A program made the translations under genes and the position numbers. Below, piece by piece: positions 21,091-32,640 of a stretch of DNA of 37,367 bases; the first letter of the stretch is position 1, and every line of letters starts with the position of its first letter. The stretch comes from Trichinella spiralis (taxonomy: Eukaryota; Nematoda; Enoplea; Trichinellida; Trichinellidae): contig CM012953.1 of the NCBI GenBank assembly GCA_000181795.3, forward strand, positions 1,988,029-2,025,395. The letters are read 5' to 3'. Under the pieces are notes generated by a model. It was not told the origin of the DNA, searched no databases, and saw only the letters and a list, made by a program, of their open reading frames with translations.

Positions 21091-21735
21091 TGCATTTTTG
21101 CACGTTTTAAAATTGAAATTTACGTGCATGCAACATGAAAAAAAATAAAAGCATACATATTATTCCATTTTATTATTATTAACATGTGATTTATGCTATT
21201 TGCAGGTCAAATGAAATGTAAACTTGTAACTGCGTGGGTGGGTTGGGGTGCATGGCGGGCAAGGTGATGATGACCCACCCCATAGATAGTTTTTTTGTAA
21301 TTGCGTCGCTTTTTTAGAAAAATTTTATTAATTTTTTGAATATAAAAATAAATGACTGTCAGCAAATCGAATTTGGTCAAGCATGAAATTTCTTCCACTG
21401 TGAATGTTTCCTAATTCCCTCCCTGCAATCAGCATATCCATCCACTTTTAGCACATGGAAGAGCATTGGGAATTTTTCTGGTTGGTCATTTTTTCTACGA
21501 ATACATCTACCAACAAAGCTTTCTTCTTAAAGATGAGAAAGGTCTATTCTTTTACCTCTTTGAACTGTGAACGGGTGATTCGAAGTGTTACTGCAGCTTT
21601 CAGGACATGGCATATTTGAATAGTGTTGATTTGTGTGTTGGTGTTGTTAATTCAGTGCTGGACATCCGGTCGCGCCAACTGCTGAGTAACAAACATCCGC
21701 CCGGTGTTTCTTTATTTCCATAGAGTTAGGATTCA

Positions 21736-21763
21736 CGTATGTATGTATGTATGCATGTATGTA
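21736..21763. repeat. (GTAT)n microsatellite
   Basis: About seven tandem gtat/gcat units. Confidence 0.85.
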
Positions 21764-22390
21764 AGAGTTCATATAACGATAGCATTCAATGAATGATTGC
21801 TGCAGTGACATCCCAGGATATTTATGAACAGCCAGAGTGGTTTGTTGGTCATTTGGTCATCGAACCGGAAGAAATTAAAATTTTTTTCATCAATTTGAAA
21901 ACACTCTCTCCTGTGATTGATATGTGTGAAAGTTTTTGCTTTAATTGCTACACACACGCATCATTGCTTTGTTGCTGTTTTGTTTGACAATTTTTGCTAA
22001 GAAACATAAACAAACATAATTGAACTAAAAAAATTTTCAAAATATGCACGAAACATTTTTGAAGAAAAAAATAAATTGAAGAAAGGGACAAATTTTTACT
22101 GTTTTCACATCTTACTTTGACAAAAGGACAACGGAAACACAGTATGCACAATGTGAGAAGCAGTCCGTCCCGTTCTGCTCCTTTGCAATTGTAAAGTTAA
22201 TGGAACATAATTGTACCTGCACATCCCGCCAAAATTTTTGTAGAACATCGACAGTAGGGGACCCTGAGTTGGAAGCCGGTGATTGTTTTTGTGTGGCTGC
22301 TATTCCGTTTTTCTTATTTTGTCATTGCTGTTTTCGCCGTTTTGTGCTTTGTCTAATAAACTATTAACTTCTCGCGATTGTCTGAAACCA

Positions 22391-22412
22391 TGTAGCGCCG
22401 ACGAGCGCTACA
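22391..22412. repeat. perfect 8-bp hairpin
   Basis: tgtagcgc and gcgctaca flank a six-base loop cgacga. An AATAAA lies about 30-40 bases upstream, in 'tctaataaactatt'. The hairpin could be the scar or end of a mobile element, but its partner is not seen. Confidence 0.4.
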
Positions 22413-22634
22413 CTATTATTGTTATTTAGGTTTTATTATTCTACGTGTATATTAAATTTTGAACAGTTAGTAGCGGTAAAGGAAAAAAATTTATTTCTAA
22501 TAAATAAAGTCAAATATCAAGACAATAAATAATTTCATAATCACTAATAATAAATCAGATTATAAAATTCAAAAATTTTTCCACTTATTTCGAATGAATG
22601 TAAGAAATGAAGCTCAGTAAAGCTTCTTATAAAT

Positions 22635-22640
22635 TTTATT
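22635..22640 (-). terminator. poly(A) signal of the GILT gene
   Basis: AATAAA on the minus strand lies about 48 bases beyond the stop codon of the GILT-like gene. Confidence 0.6.
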
Positions 22641-22687
22641 AAAAAAAGTTTTTTTTTCACTTTAAACTGTTGAAAAATAAATATCAA

Positions 22688-23488
22688 TTATTTGTGATCT
22701 TTGTATACCTGCAAATTCTTTCGCTGTTTCAACAAATTGGTAAACTCCGCACAACCTTTTGGTACAGAACCGCGGTGCCAGTCGCACAAAAAATTAAAAA
22801 GTCCATTTTGGTAGATTTGCAATTGTGTTGTGCTGAGATCGTTGATCAATATCCAAGGAACAAAATAATGCGGATGTGGTTTGACATTTTCGGTAATTTC
22901 GGCCATTTCAAGCTGAATCAGATCACCTTCTACGCTATTTGCGCATTTGTATATTGCTATTGACAATGTTTGGTCTAGTTTCCTTTTTTTGCTGCAAAGT
23001 AAGAATGCTGCATCAGGATCCATTTTCAATTTGGCCGCTTCTTCCAAACAAACGATCAACGGAAACCATTTTTCCACGTACACCAGCTTGCTTATAGCAC
23101 AGCCGTGAAGTTTGTTCAGAGCACATTCAACGGGACCATGTTGACATTGTATAGTCCATGTATTGTTAAGTTGGATTCTCCTAGCGTTGCCGTAAGGGAT
23201 CAAATTGAAGTCGACAAAATCTTGCCCATATTTCCAAACATATCGCTGCAAAGTGTTCAAAATAAACTCTTGACAATCTGGACAAAGAGTTTCATAAAGT
23301 AGTGTCAATTTGATTTTCTTGTCCATCTGAGATGTGTTGTAATGTAAGCATGAATCCAAAACTGAACATTCTGTAGCCACATTTTCACTGTTGCACCAAA
23401 GTGCTGGCGGAATATTACAACTTTCATTTATGAAGAAGTTGTATACCACAACAGACAACAACAGATAAAAGCCAAAATAATTCAGCAT
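22688..23488 (-). CDS. GILT-like lysosomal thiol reductase
   Basis: Predicted 266-aa protein of the gamma-interferon-inducible lysosomal thiol reductase family. Members reduce disulfides of endocytosed proteins at acidic pH; nematode members are linked to defence and the gut. Visible features are a signal peptide (about residues 1-20, 'YLLLSVVVYNFF'), an N-terminal cysteine cluster with 'CNIPPALWC' (24-32), the CxxC active site CPDC (69-72), 'PYGNA' (98-102), and the complete GILT signature CQHGxxECxxNxxxxC (115-130). An N-x-T site falls at N109. The length is typical of the family. The frame stays open 138 bases further upstream, but the internal Met at 23488 directly precedes the signal peptide, so it is preferred. 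No intron is apparent, unlike the PAN genes nearby. It is the clearest single-copy host gene here. Confidence 0.9.
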   Translation of the reverse strand: MLNYFGFYLLLSVVVYNFFINESCNIPPALWCNSENVATECSVLDSCLHYNTSQMDKKIKLTLLYETLCPDCQEFILNTLQRYVWKYGQDFVDFNLIPYGNARRIQLNNTWTIQCQHGPVECALNKLHGCAISKLVYVEKWFPLIVCLEEAAKLKMDPDAAFLLCSKKRKLDQTLSIAIYKCANSVEGDLIQLEMAEITENVKPHPHYFVPWILINDLSTTQLQIYQNGLFNFLCDWHRGSVPKGCAEFTNLLKQRKNLQVYKDHK

Positions 23489-24437
23489 TTTATTATTGTT
23501 GAATAGAACAAGCAGCTTTTTTTCTGAAGAAAAGGGCAGCAACGTCCCAACAAAAATAAAGCATTCAATAAAACAAACTAATCGACGATACGTATAATAA
23601 ATAACACACAACAACATTTGTGCCACATGTTCATTTTGTTATCACATTCTACGGTTCTTATCAATTTGTCATTAACTTTTGCTTATTGTCTCTCGATAAT
23701 CAATTTTCAACCTGATGCTTAGCTGTGCCTTAACTAAAACTTAAATTGTTCTTATTATTAGTCAAATTTGACAGCTTTTATTCCAACAACTGTTACGTTT
23801 TGGCATACCTACATATCATATATATGTATATATTATTTATTTATTTATTTTTTGTTTCTGCTTTTCGCTGTTTTGTTGCTTATTTATTTATTAAGCTCTG
23901 CTTAAACATGACCACGTTAATGTTGACGTCAATAAATCCGTGAGTCATTTTCCTATCCATTACTTTTTCTTACTTTTATGCGTATTTGCTGACGAATAAA
24001 TTCAAATAATACGCTTACTGTTTGTTTTTTAACTTTGCATAAAAATTAAAATAAAACCACAAATCATATAAATCGTAAATTACAACTTTTATACAATTTG
24101 CATTTTATTTTCTCTTCAGATTAAATTGAAAATGACCGCGCTAATCAGTAAAGTATTGATTCACTTTTGTTTACCAATGAGCGTTTCAACAAAATTTTTG
24201 TTCTTCATTTATACAATCCAATTTTAAATAATTACTAATTTTGAAAAATATTTAACCTCATTCAAATGAGCGCAATGTTTACTTTTAATGAAACTATCAA
24301 ATATGAATTATATATTGTAATAAACATTATCAGTCAAATATTAAAGTCAAATGTACTGAAAACATTGATAAAATTTGAAAAAGAAAAAAAGCTGACTTCT
24401 ATGACAAATATGCTGTTGTTGTTTCTACAGTGTAAAG
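23489..24437. other. upstream of the GILT gene and hAT left flank
   Basis: AT-rich DNA with ATTT-rich low-complexity sequence near 23820-23890. Any GILT promoter would lie in its first part, but no specific element is clear. Short open frames at 23746-23943 and 24266-24562 have no domain, and the second runs into the hAT G-tracts. Confidence 0.45.
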
Positions 24438-24471
24438 CAGTGATTCCCAAAGTGAAAGATATCGCCCAATT

Positions 24472-24536
24472 GGGGGGCGATGAGAGGCTGGAAGGGGGCG
24501 GTGGAAGTAAGGGGGCACTTGGGGGGGGGGGGGGGG
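24472..24536 (+). repeat. G-tract cluster, possible G-quadruplex
   Basis: Runs of six, five, five and sixteen G lie within 65 bases at the left end of the hAT. The 16-G run (24521-24536) is likely unstable and of uncertain length in the assembly. Confidence 0.6.
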
Positions 24537-24930
24537 CGCTGGAAAATAATAGAGTACATTAGAGGGCGGCGCTGGAAAATAATAGAGCACATTAGAGGGG
24601 GGCGCTTAAACACAATGTTTTATGTTTTGTGTTCATATTAATATTTAAGAATATTGATTAATTATTTTGTGCTTAATGTGAAATGTGCCTTCTTCATCTT
24701 CTTCGCTCATATTTATATTTGCGGTGGTGGCTTGACTGTGCTCCTGATCGCCGTGGAGCGATTATGCATTAATTGTGGATGTGAAGCTAATTAATTTAAC
24801 AGTTGTTGGTCCATGCGACCTTGTTGGTTGTTTTTATCTGAGTAGCCTGGAAATCAGTCACCGCACTGAAGTCACGTTCAACTAAGTAGGAAGATGGGAA
24901 GGCGAGTAGGAACCTACTAGGAAAGACTCA

Positions 24931-25901
24931 GTGCCGGATGTACTGGCGGTGCATTGCGCAATTTGCAGACAACATCTAGTTGCAAAGCACCTTACTGAAC
25001 GTTTGCATTGCTCTTTGGGATACGTCATTGCGGCAATAAACAAAATCAGAAGCATTCTTTTAAATGACAGATTATTCAGCCAGTTTTGCGAAGAAAATGA
25101 CGAAAAATTCAATCGCCTGCAGATGCGCACTGAAGTCCGGTGGTTATCGAAAGGTGCTTGTTTAAGTCGCTATTATGAGCTTTTTGAAACCATTTTGGAA
25201 TTCTTTCAAAACAAAGACCCTTCAATGAGAGACAGCTTGAAGATATGCAAAAGTGACATAGCATATATGGCTGATTTATTTTTCAAGTTTAAGGAACTTA
25301 ATCTGCAACTGCAAGGAAGCGAACTTAATCTAATAAAGACGAGATCTCTCATTTCATCATTCACATCAAAGCTGGCTTTGTTCAAACGCAAACTTGGACG
25401 CAGAGAATTTTATCAATTTCCAAGCGTTGCTGCACTCAGGGAAAATGGAGAAGTACACGATGATGACATTCAAATCTTTTGTGATCATTTAGATGTGCTA
25501 CAAAAGGACGTGCAAGAAAGATTTCAAGATATTCTCAAAATGAAGATTCCAAATTGGGTGATAGACCCATTTTCAAACACTGATGAGATCGAAATGGAAT
25601 TAGAAAAGGAATTAATTGATTTACAAACCAATGAAGAGTTAAAGCCGAAGTTTAAGAATCATTCTTTCTGGTTGCAAAAACAAATATCTGACCTCTGTCC
25701 CAGTTTATGGAGAAGTTCCTGCTCGCCCTCCCATCTTCCTATTTAGTTGAGCGTGGCTTCAGTGTGGTTACTGATTTTCAAACAAAGAAAAGTAACCGAC
25801 TGCAAATCGACAAACGTGGTAATTTACGACTGTTCCTTACAAACACTGAGCCCAATGTAGACAGATTAGTCGCAATGCACCAACCTCATCCATCACATTA
25901 A
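24931..25901 (+). pseudogene. hAT transposase remnant, duplicate
   Basis: Same protein reading as 699-1669: a 271-aa frame (24931-25746) with 'TEVRWLSKGACLSRYYEL', then the dimerisation segment in another frame (25707-25901) with 'SSYLVERGFSVV'. The frame break is shared with copy 1. The BED finger and N-terminal catalytic half are absent, although both ends of this element are present, so the loss is an internal deletion. Confidence 0.8.
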
Positions 25902-26059
25902 TTATTTTCTCACTATATGATTATTTTTGAAAGAACACTCGATTTGAATAAATAGTCTGTTTAAAAATTCATTATTTTTTTGACAATAATTTAGGGGGGC
26001 GTTTGAAAAATATATGTCTCTCAAGTGGGCGATAGCCTGAAAATATTTGGGAAACACTG

Positions 26060-26747
26060 GTGTGAACAATCAGATTTGCATCTTTTAATTCAAAGCTGGC
26101 CAAATATGCACTTTCATCTCAAACTGATTTGACTGATCAAATTATTTCGTTAATTTTGCATTATCATGCTCTTTATTGCTTCATTATTTGTGTTTATATT
26201 TGTTGCTACTGTCATATTTTACCAATAAATTATTATTCATTTAAAATACTTGACATTTATCGAGTAAAAAAATAAAAAATTGACTACTGAAACATTTTCA
26301 TTATAAATCATTAAACGTTTTCATTACATTACATTACAACTGCTGCAGTTCATTTTTTGTTAAGTCGAATAGTCGATTGCGACAATTGGGAGCAGATGCT
26401 TTAATAGCTGGATATAACCTCTCATTTTTCACAATACTAGCCGTGGCTTAATTACCAAGCGTGAGTGGGCTGTGCAGCAGATGCCTTCATACTTTATCAT
26501 TAAAAAACTTCAGTGGTGCAGTGCTTCGAGTGAACTAAGGTCCCAGTCATTAAACTCGAGTGCGTGCTCTCCATAGGTTTAGGTCTTCCCTGCGAATTAC
26601 AAAATATGCACTGTAAGATATATTTTTGCGCCTTTATTGCACTAAAATTGCATAAAGTCAAGATGAATTGTTTCATTTATCACGCAAATGTAAGTTTAAA
26701 TGATATACATACATCTGCAACAATAAAAAAATATTTATGAGTTTGTC
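26060..26747. other. intergenic DNA inside the duplication, copy 2
   Basis: Nearly identical to 1828-2506, with a few single-base differences and a small indel near 26400. No gene is seen. Confidence 0.5.
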
Positions 26748-26753
26748 TTTATT
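26748..26753 (-). terminator. poly(A) signal of PAN gene copy 2
   Basis: AATAAA on the minus strand lies about 93 bases past the stop codon, conserved with 2507-2512. Confidence 0.5.
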
Positions 26754-26845
26754 GTAATAATAATCAGATTTAATTAAATTTTGAAATGCAATGTAATTAT
26801 TGCGTGTAGTGATAAGACGTAATTTTTCGACTATGCAGACAATGT

Positions 26846-29548
26846 TTATCTTATGTTTGGTTCACAAAAGAGCAACTCTACAAAAACAGAAGCCCTTTCT
26901 CTGATGAAGTAACTTTCTAAATGAGTCATTCGTTCTAACAGAAAGCAGCTTTCATCAATGAAGTAAATTGCACTGCATTTGTTTGTCTGCATAACTGCCG
27001 CACAGTTTGTTAGACATTCTAGCAGAGTACTTGTATTTGCTACTTCTATAATAACTGACCAACCGGATAAAAATAGAGGTTTATAGAATTCCACTTGACA
27101 AATTTCATCCAGAATCGGTAAGACATGCAATTCAAGTTGATCGTTGTCAGCACGTTCATTTTCTCTATCTGAAACAAAAGAATTAAAAGTAACAGACAAG
27201 TTATAATAGTGGCTGACGTCTGGATAAATTGGCCTATGTGATGATGCTTTTATGAAAACGAAATAATTTTGCTCAAGAAATGAGAACTGCTAATTTCAAT
27301 GCTTGAATTAGTTTCATTTTATTTCCGGAAAATTGACATACCATTTAATGTAAGCATTTAATAAATTTTCAATATAATTCGCAATGTTGCGATTAAAACT
27401 CTCTTACCTTTTGAGCAATTGTTAAGAGTAAAAAAATGATATCCTTCGTTTAAATCAACTTCATCCTCATAATTTCCCAGAACTGTAGTGAGGCATGCTT
27501 TTCTTTCTTTAGAATAAGCGATACCTTCACATAATCTGAAGTTTCTCATATAGCGACATATGCTTATACACTCGTTTAAAAATGAAACATTCGCATATAG
27601 TTGAACAAGGTTTATCCATGGAATTACGTTTGAAACTGAATGCTGTACTGTGCATATCTCTTTATACTGAAACAAAGAAATTTTTTCTTCAGTGGTGAAA
27701 TGATTTGAATGCTTCAGTGGAAGCATTCTTAGGTCTTTTACAATGTTGATCGGAATTCCATCTAGAACAAAAAAATTTTAACAACTTAATGCCGCTTCTG
27801 GCTTTATCAGGCACACTTCTTTTCAAAGTTAATTTTATTACTAGCGTGTGACATTACTTGTTTCTCCATTATGACAAATTTATGAAATCACAGCTTATTT
27901 TAAAATAACTCACAAGAATTTACAAATTTACAACTGTACTCATAAAATGTTATAAGTGTAATATTGCAGAATAAATCATTGTGCAAATTTAATTATAATA
28001 AGTGAATTACTCGTAGTGAAATTTCAAACACTTTCCACTATCATACTAAAGTTTTATCATGTTATGCGAATTTCACATTAATATACAAATCATATTTAAA
28101 ATTTAGTAGCTTTCTTACCGTCAAAAAATTGTACTATACGGCGGTTAAGTGGGCTGTTTGGCAAAGCGTACTTTTTTCTTATAGTAAAAGTGAGACACGT
28201 CTTTTCACCATGTGAAAAATAGTATCCATCACAGTAATCTGCCAGGAATTTATCTAAGCACATCATTAAACAGTGGTTTTCATCTACAGTCTCCCATAGT
28301 CCAATGCGAATGCCGGCTTTCGTTGCATAAAAATGTACCGGATATAATGATACTGTTAGATTAAATATGCTGTAAACAGTTGGGGCTATTTCTCCAAACC
28401 TTGGGATAGAATACGCATGTGGAAAATCAAAATCTTAAAAAGTAAATATGGTGAGTGTTGCTAAATAATAAAAATGAAAATATAATTGTGCTAAATCATT
28501 GTATAAATAACAAATACTCATAAATATTATGTAAATAACAAGTAATTACTAAGGATTAAATACTAATGATTTTGCTGAAATTTTTATCAATGCTCTGACC
28601 ATTTGGAAATGATAATCGTATTTTTATTTACCGTTATAACATGTGCAAATAATAAAAAACAGTGCAGAACTTTCTAAAGTCGGTGCAATTCCCCCAAATA
28701 ATGCTAAGTTTCTTGCTCTAGATAGAAGAAGACAGGTTCCTTCTTGGGCAGAAAACAAAACGCTGTTGCATGAAGTGTAAGTAGGTGCTTCACAAAAAGC
28801 AATACAGCGTTTCAGAGAAGATGTTGCAATAAGTTGAATGCGCTGAGCATAAAAGTTTTCCACAAAAGGCAACCCATAAAAGTGGCAGTTCTTGTGTGTA
28901 GAAGGTGTGTGTATTGTTGCCGAATTATTCCTCGGATATACACTTTGAACCAGGATTCCCACAGGAATATTTGAAATGTCTAAATAAAATACTGGAATAT
29001 TTCAAACAATTTATTTCCTGATTTTAAAAATTCATTTATAAATTTTCTATTTTTTATTACTTTAAAAAATTCTGCAAAAAAATGGAAAATGTTTTGTCTG
29101 GTGTATCATAGAAAATTTAATTTTTCGTAAATGATAAGTATCATACCTACGTGACAGCTGAGAAGTAGAAGGTGCAACGACTGTCCTAACTGATCGATTG
29201 GCGGCAAGATATGATCAGTTGCATTTTCGTAATACAAATTACACACTTTTGCAAATGGACTGTATTTGATTATATTACAGGAAGGTAAAAGACGGACACA
29301 AGCAGCTACACAACTTTCCATACTGCAATAGGCCTGTTTAATGTGAAGAACTTCCTCATGGCGAATTGCTTTTGCAGTTAACACACAGGTAGCGTCCAAT
29401 TTTGGAATATACAATGACATCCACGAACAATTGACCAGCTAAAGAGGAAACATCACATGAAATGCCTCATTTAAAGATTCAACTCACTTAGACTTACATA
29501 GCAATTCATGAAGCATATTATTGCAAGAAGCGACCACTGTCTTATCAT
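26846..29548 (-). CDS. secreted protein with five PAN/apple-like domains, paralogue 2
   Basis: Six exons on the minus strand: 29498-29548, 29147-29438, 28632-28979, 28119-28433, 27408-27761 and 26846-27168 (1683 nt, 560 aa). Exons 1-5 have exactly the same lengths as in paralogue 1, and all splice sites and phases are kept. The signal peptide is MIRQWSLLAIICFMNCY. The stop comes five codons earlier than in paralogue 1, after 'LLFCEPNIR'. Cysteines of the five domains are conserved, again with only the inner four in domain 3. Amino-acid changes are numerous: about 15 in the exon-3 domain, about 10 in the exon-2 domain, and a dense cluster in the exon-6 domain ('ESCFLLERMTHLESY' against 'ENCILFKRVSHLHTM'). 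Introns 3 and 4 are almost identical to those of copy 1. The open frames and conserved structure argue that both copies are functional. Confidence 0.75.
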
Positions 29549-30977
29549 TGTATCTAAATGTAATTTATCTTTTCATGCGTGTTATACAATTGATTCCGGT
29601 TTGCAAGATCTCGACAACATTCACGCATCTGTTCGCGTTAATCAGTTGTTTGGCAAATAAATTTTGCATTCCAGAAGATGAATATTACCTTCGAAAACGC
29701 GCAGGACATCATTTTAAAAGCTTATTAGTAATTACTGTTGTTTTCTGCAAAATTCAAGAACTTCACTAGGTCAAGTTTATGTTATCCATGGACTGGGATA
29801 CGTTTCGACAGCTTTGGACAAGAAAACACTTAATGTTGAATAAAAATGCACCTTAATCGACGAGCATGATGTTCACGTCAACGTTACTTGTCACCACAGC
29901 CGAGCTTTGCTATTTTGCACAAGCAATTATTTCTGCCATAAATACTGTTTGTCGTAATAACTAAAATTTTGTTTCAAGCAGAGTGGTTTGTAACTTTTGA
30001 ATTTCAATTATTTTGATTTAAATTATTCATCTATTATATTGGAACTTTATTTTATTCACAATATTGACATTCAGTTAATTGTATTAAAATAGACGTGCGC
30101 GATTTAATTTATAACAAACACTGTTATAAATTGCTTGAAAATAGAGAAAACTCTTGAAAAAGAAAATAATAAATATGTCAACAAATAAAATATAATGAAA
30201 TAAATATCTACTCGAATGTGATGAGGTTTATAGCCATTGTACGATGATTGAAACGTCATCACTTTTAAATAAAAATGGTAACATATTTATAGCATAGTAT
30301 ATTTCTGAATGCTTAAACATTTTGATCACTTGCAATTCTATAAATATAGCAAGTACATGCGTGCGTGTGTGTGTGCATGGGACATAATATAGGTGCAAAA
30401 TGTTATTTGTATTTTCAAGTCAGCTGAAAGTACTGATGTCAATAAGCTGGAATGAAATCAGTTTAATTTCACCTAATGAGACCTTTAATTCATTAACAAC
30501 TTCACTTTTTGATCTGTTTCTGGAAATCATAGCAAATTAAATGCATTTATCAATAATGATTCAGATTAATTAGCAAATTCCAAAATGTAAAATATTGTGA
30601 CAATATGTAGGTAGTAATATTTTATTAAACAGTTGACATCATTAAATTTACATTGAAATTTCTGGCATTTGTTATTCATTTACTTGATTGTACGCGTATG
30701 CATGTGTGTTTGTGTGCGCCATAATATAAGTGCAAAATGTTATTTATACTTTGAAATCTGCTTATAAGGTGTTCCATGTAATTAAACTGGAATGAATAAA
30801 GTTCACATTCACTTAATAAAACCTTGTTGAAAGTAATTGAATTGCCCCGTCTGGAACTTTTGAAGTTCATAATGAACTTCATTGATTATTGATTGAGAAG
30901 TTGTGAAAGGCATGTTTTAAATTAAGAATTTCCAATTTATTTGAAATTACTTTTTTAGTTAATGAACGAATGATATG
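29549..30977. other. upstream region of PAN gene copy 2
   Basis: Near-identical to 5266-6695, including the old tandem repeat with GT-rich tract (about 30346-30882). No further gene is seen. Confidence 0.45.
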
Positions 30978-31567
30978 TGTAGTAAAGACTACACTTTTAA
31001 TAACTAACAATCGGGTTCCAATACTGACTGTAGTTCCTTGCGCCTTATTCGTCCTCGTGACGAATAAGCTTTCTGTGGTTCTTTGTTAATTGTGATAACT
31101 ACTGCGTCCAAGCAAATATCAGTCCACACAAATTTATTGCCTTCAGTAATAACGACAATCAGAGAGAAACAATTTTACTCAACGATCTCAAAACAACAAT
31201 AACGCTCAAACACACGGTTGTCTTCACAACATCTACGACTGATACTGCTACTATCACTTTTTACCACTGCTGGTGGTACTGCTTCTGGTACTGCTCGTAC
31301 TGCTCTGCTACTACTCGTACTGCTCTTCTTCTCTCATATATACACACGCTTCTCGTGCACAATGACGTATTCTCATTGATATCTAAATATACCCCAATTC
31401 CAGGAATTGAGAGTTTCCAACACACTCTCTGGCGATATCGATTGCTTATTTTTAGCAGAAAACAAATAGTTGGCCAAGTGCCAAGTATTTCCAGTTTGTA
31501 ACGTAATGTTTCCCAGGAGTCAATTGCTACGCATTCGTGTAAACAAGTTATTTATGGTATCTAAATG
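30978..31567 (-). mobile_element. LTR-like unit, inverted partner of 36684-37273
   Basis: A 568-bp sequence with TG...CA ends (30978-31545) plus 22 bp of adjoining sequence matches the reverse complement of 36684-37273, with one difference noticed in the tail. In the minus orientation it has a TATA-like stretch, trinucleotide-rich (AGC/TAC) DNA and an AATAAA, consistent with a retrotransposon LTR. It forms the left arm of an inverted pair around the broken BEL/Pao element. Confidence 0.8.
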
Positions 31568-31591
31568 TGCAAACGAATTCTAATTTCTAAC

Positions 31592-32515
31592 TGTTACGTC
31601 TGTAACGACACCGACCCAGTCGGTGTGACCTGTCCAGGGGCTGGTGCCCAGAAGTCGCAGGTAGGCCAAGAACAATACCCGCACACCGCCGGCCAGATCG
31701 CTATTTGGGCATCTGGCGGCACCTAGTTGGGGTCAGAGAGGCCCTTTGCTGCGCCCCGATTGACCGTCGCTCGCGAGACAATGGCGAGTTCCGCCATTTG
31801 AGACGGCAGCGGTCAGATCAAAGGGCATGGAAGTGGTCATCATGACTTGACCATCGAGGGACTCCCGCAAGATCAAAGGATCTGAACCATGACGACATAA
31901 TTGGATGCCGACAGGGCTTTAGATCGGCTCCGGAGATGGCGAGCGCCCCCCGGCGAGCGAGCGGCCCATTGGTGGTTCGCGTGAGTCAACCCCGAGGCGC
32001 GGAGCCCGGCTCTATATATAGAGCTAGAAAGTGCGCCGTGAGTCATTTATGCAACAGTTGTACGAGAGGACAAGTTGGTTGCGAGAAGTTGGTCTAGAAT
32101 ACGTGTTCGCAGTACTGGTTGGCGGTATTGTCGGTATTCCGAAGAGACGAATTGGAAGTGTTGGACGAGCCGAGTCGAAGTGCGTACGGAAGGACGATCG
32201 AGCGAAGGACTCATGTGAACCGTAGTGGAGACATTCGACTTACCGTTAGGGACGAACGGTATAACGCTGGTAGCAGAACACTTCGAGCGCGCAGTTCGTG
32301 GCGTATCGTGGTAGCGGAGTCAGTGAACCGGAAGACGTCAGCGAAGGAGATCACAGTCCACGAGAGTTGGTACCCTGATCGCAGCCCACGCCGTGGAAGA
32401 TTACACCTGATCCACTCATTATTTATACAGTCCACTTGCGTTTTGGCTGGACGAGCGAACGTCTGGTCAATATGTACTTGAGCATCAGATTGCTGTTGCA
32501 ATTCTGACGTTAACA
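31592..32515 (+). repeat. probable 5' LTR of the plus-strand BEL/Pao element
   Basis: The proposed ends are tgttac and gttaaca, with a primer-binding-like site nine bases after the end. It is GC-rich in its first half and contains a palindromic TATA region. Its boundaries are inferred, because no second LTR remains in the window to compare. Confidence 0.55.
32009..32024 (+). promoter_or_regulatory. palindromic TATA box in the LTR
   Basis: gctctatatatagagc is a perfect 16-bp palindrome within the inferred LTR, at a sensible distance upstream of the gag region to act as its promoter. Confidence 0.5.
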
Positions 32516-32524
32516 ATATTTTTT

Positions 32525-32542
32525 TGGTGCCACGAGCCGGGA
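32525..32542 (+). promoter_or_regulatory. putative primer-binding site
   Basis: TGGTGCCACGAGCCGGGA follows the inferred LTR closely. It matches the corresponding site of the minus-strand BEL element (20686-20703) at 13 of the first 16 bases, suggesting a related tRNA primer. Confidence 0.45.
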
Positions 32543-32640
32543 GAAGGAGGCTGGATTTGGAGAACCAGATACTTCTCAAGTGGTGATAGCTAGTCTGCAA
32601 CGCTATATCGCAGTTAGAAACAGTTAAAAGATTGTCAGCT

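Larger units (their letters stand above)
21096..22634. other. intergenic AT-rich region
   Basis: No gene is recognised. It contains a GTAT microsatellite (21736-21763), a G/C-rich imperfect inverted repeat near 21230-21290, and a perfect small hairpin (22391-22412). The short open frames at 21769-22151 look like chance. Confidence 0.45.
24438..26059 (+). mobile_element. hAT (ZBED/SCAND3-like) transposon with both ends
   Basis: The left end cagtgattcccaaag and the right end tttgggaaacactg form imperfect terminal inverted repeats typical of hAT elements. Both are followed inward by a tgggc/gccca block. The flanking octamers gtgtaaag (24430-24437) and gtgtgaac (26060-26067) agree at 6 of 8 positions, compatible with an aged 8-bp target duplication. 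Near the left end lie G-tracts and two copies of a roughly 34-bp unit ('gcgctggaaaataatagag' and on). The transposase lacks its N-terminal half and is frame-broken, so this is a non-autonomous deletion derivative. Confidence 0.75.
24673..30977 (+). repeat. segmental duplication, copy 2
   Basis: Direct-orientation duplicate of 441-6695, about 18 kb away from it. On the left the hAT continues beyond the duplication to its true end, so this copy keeps the original hAT context. On the right it stops exactly at the LTR-like unit at 30978. Confidence 0.9.

Noticed and set aside
24399-24613. proline-rich minus-strand frames
   Set aside because: They are translations of the G-tracts and short tandem units of the hAT left end.
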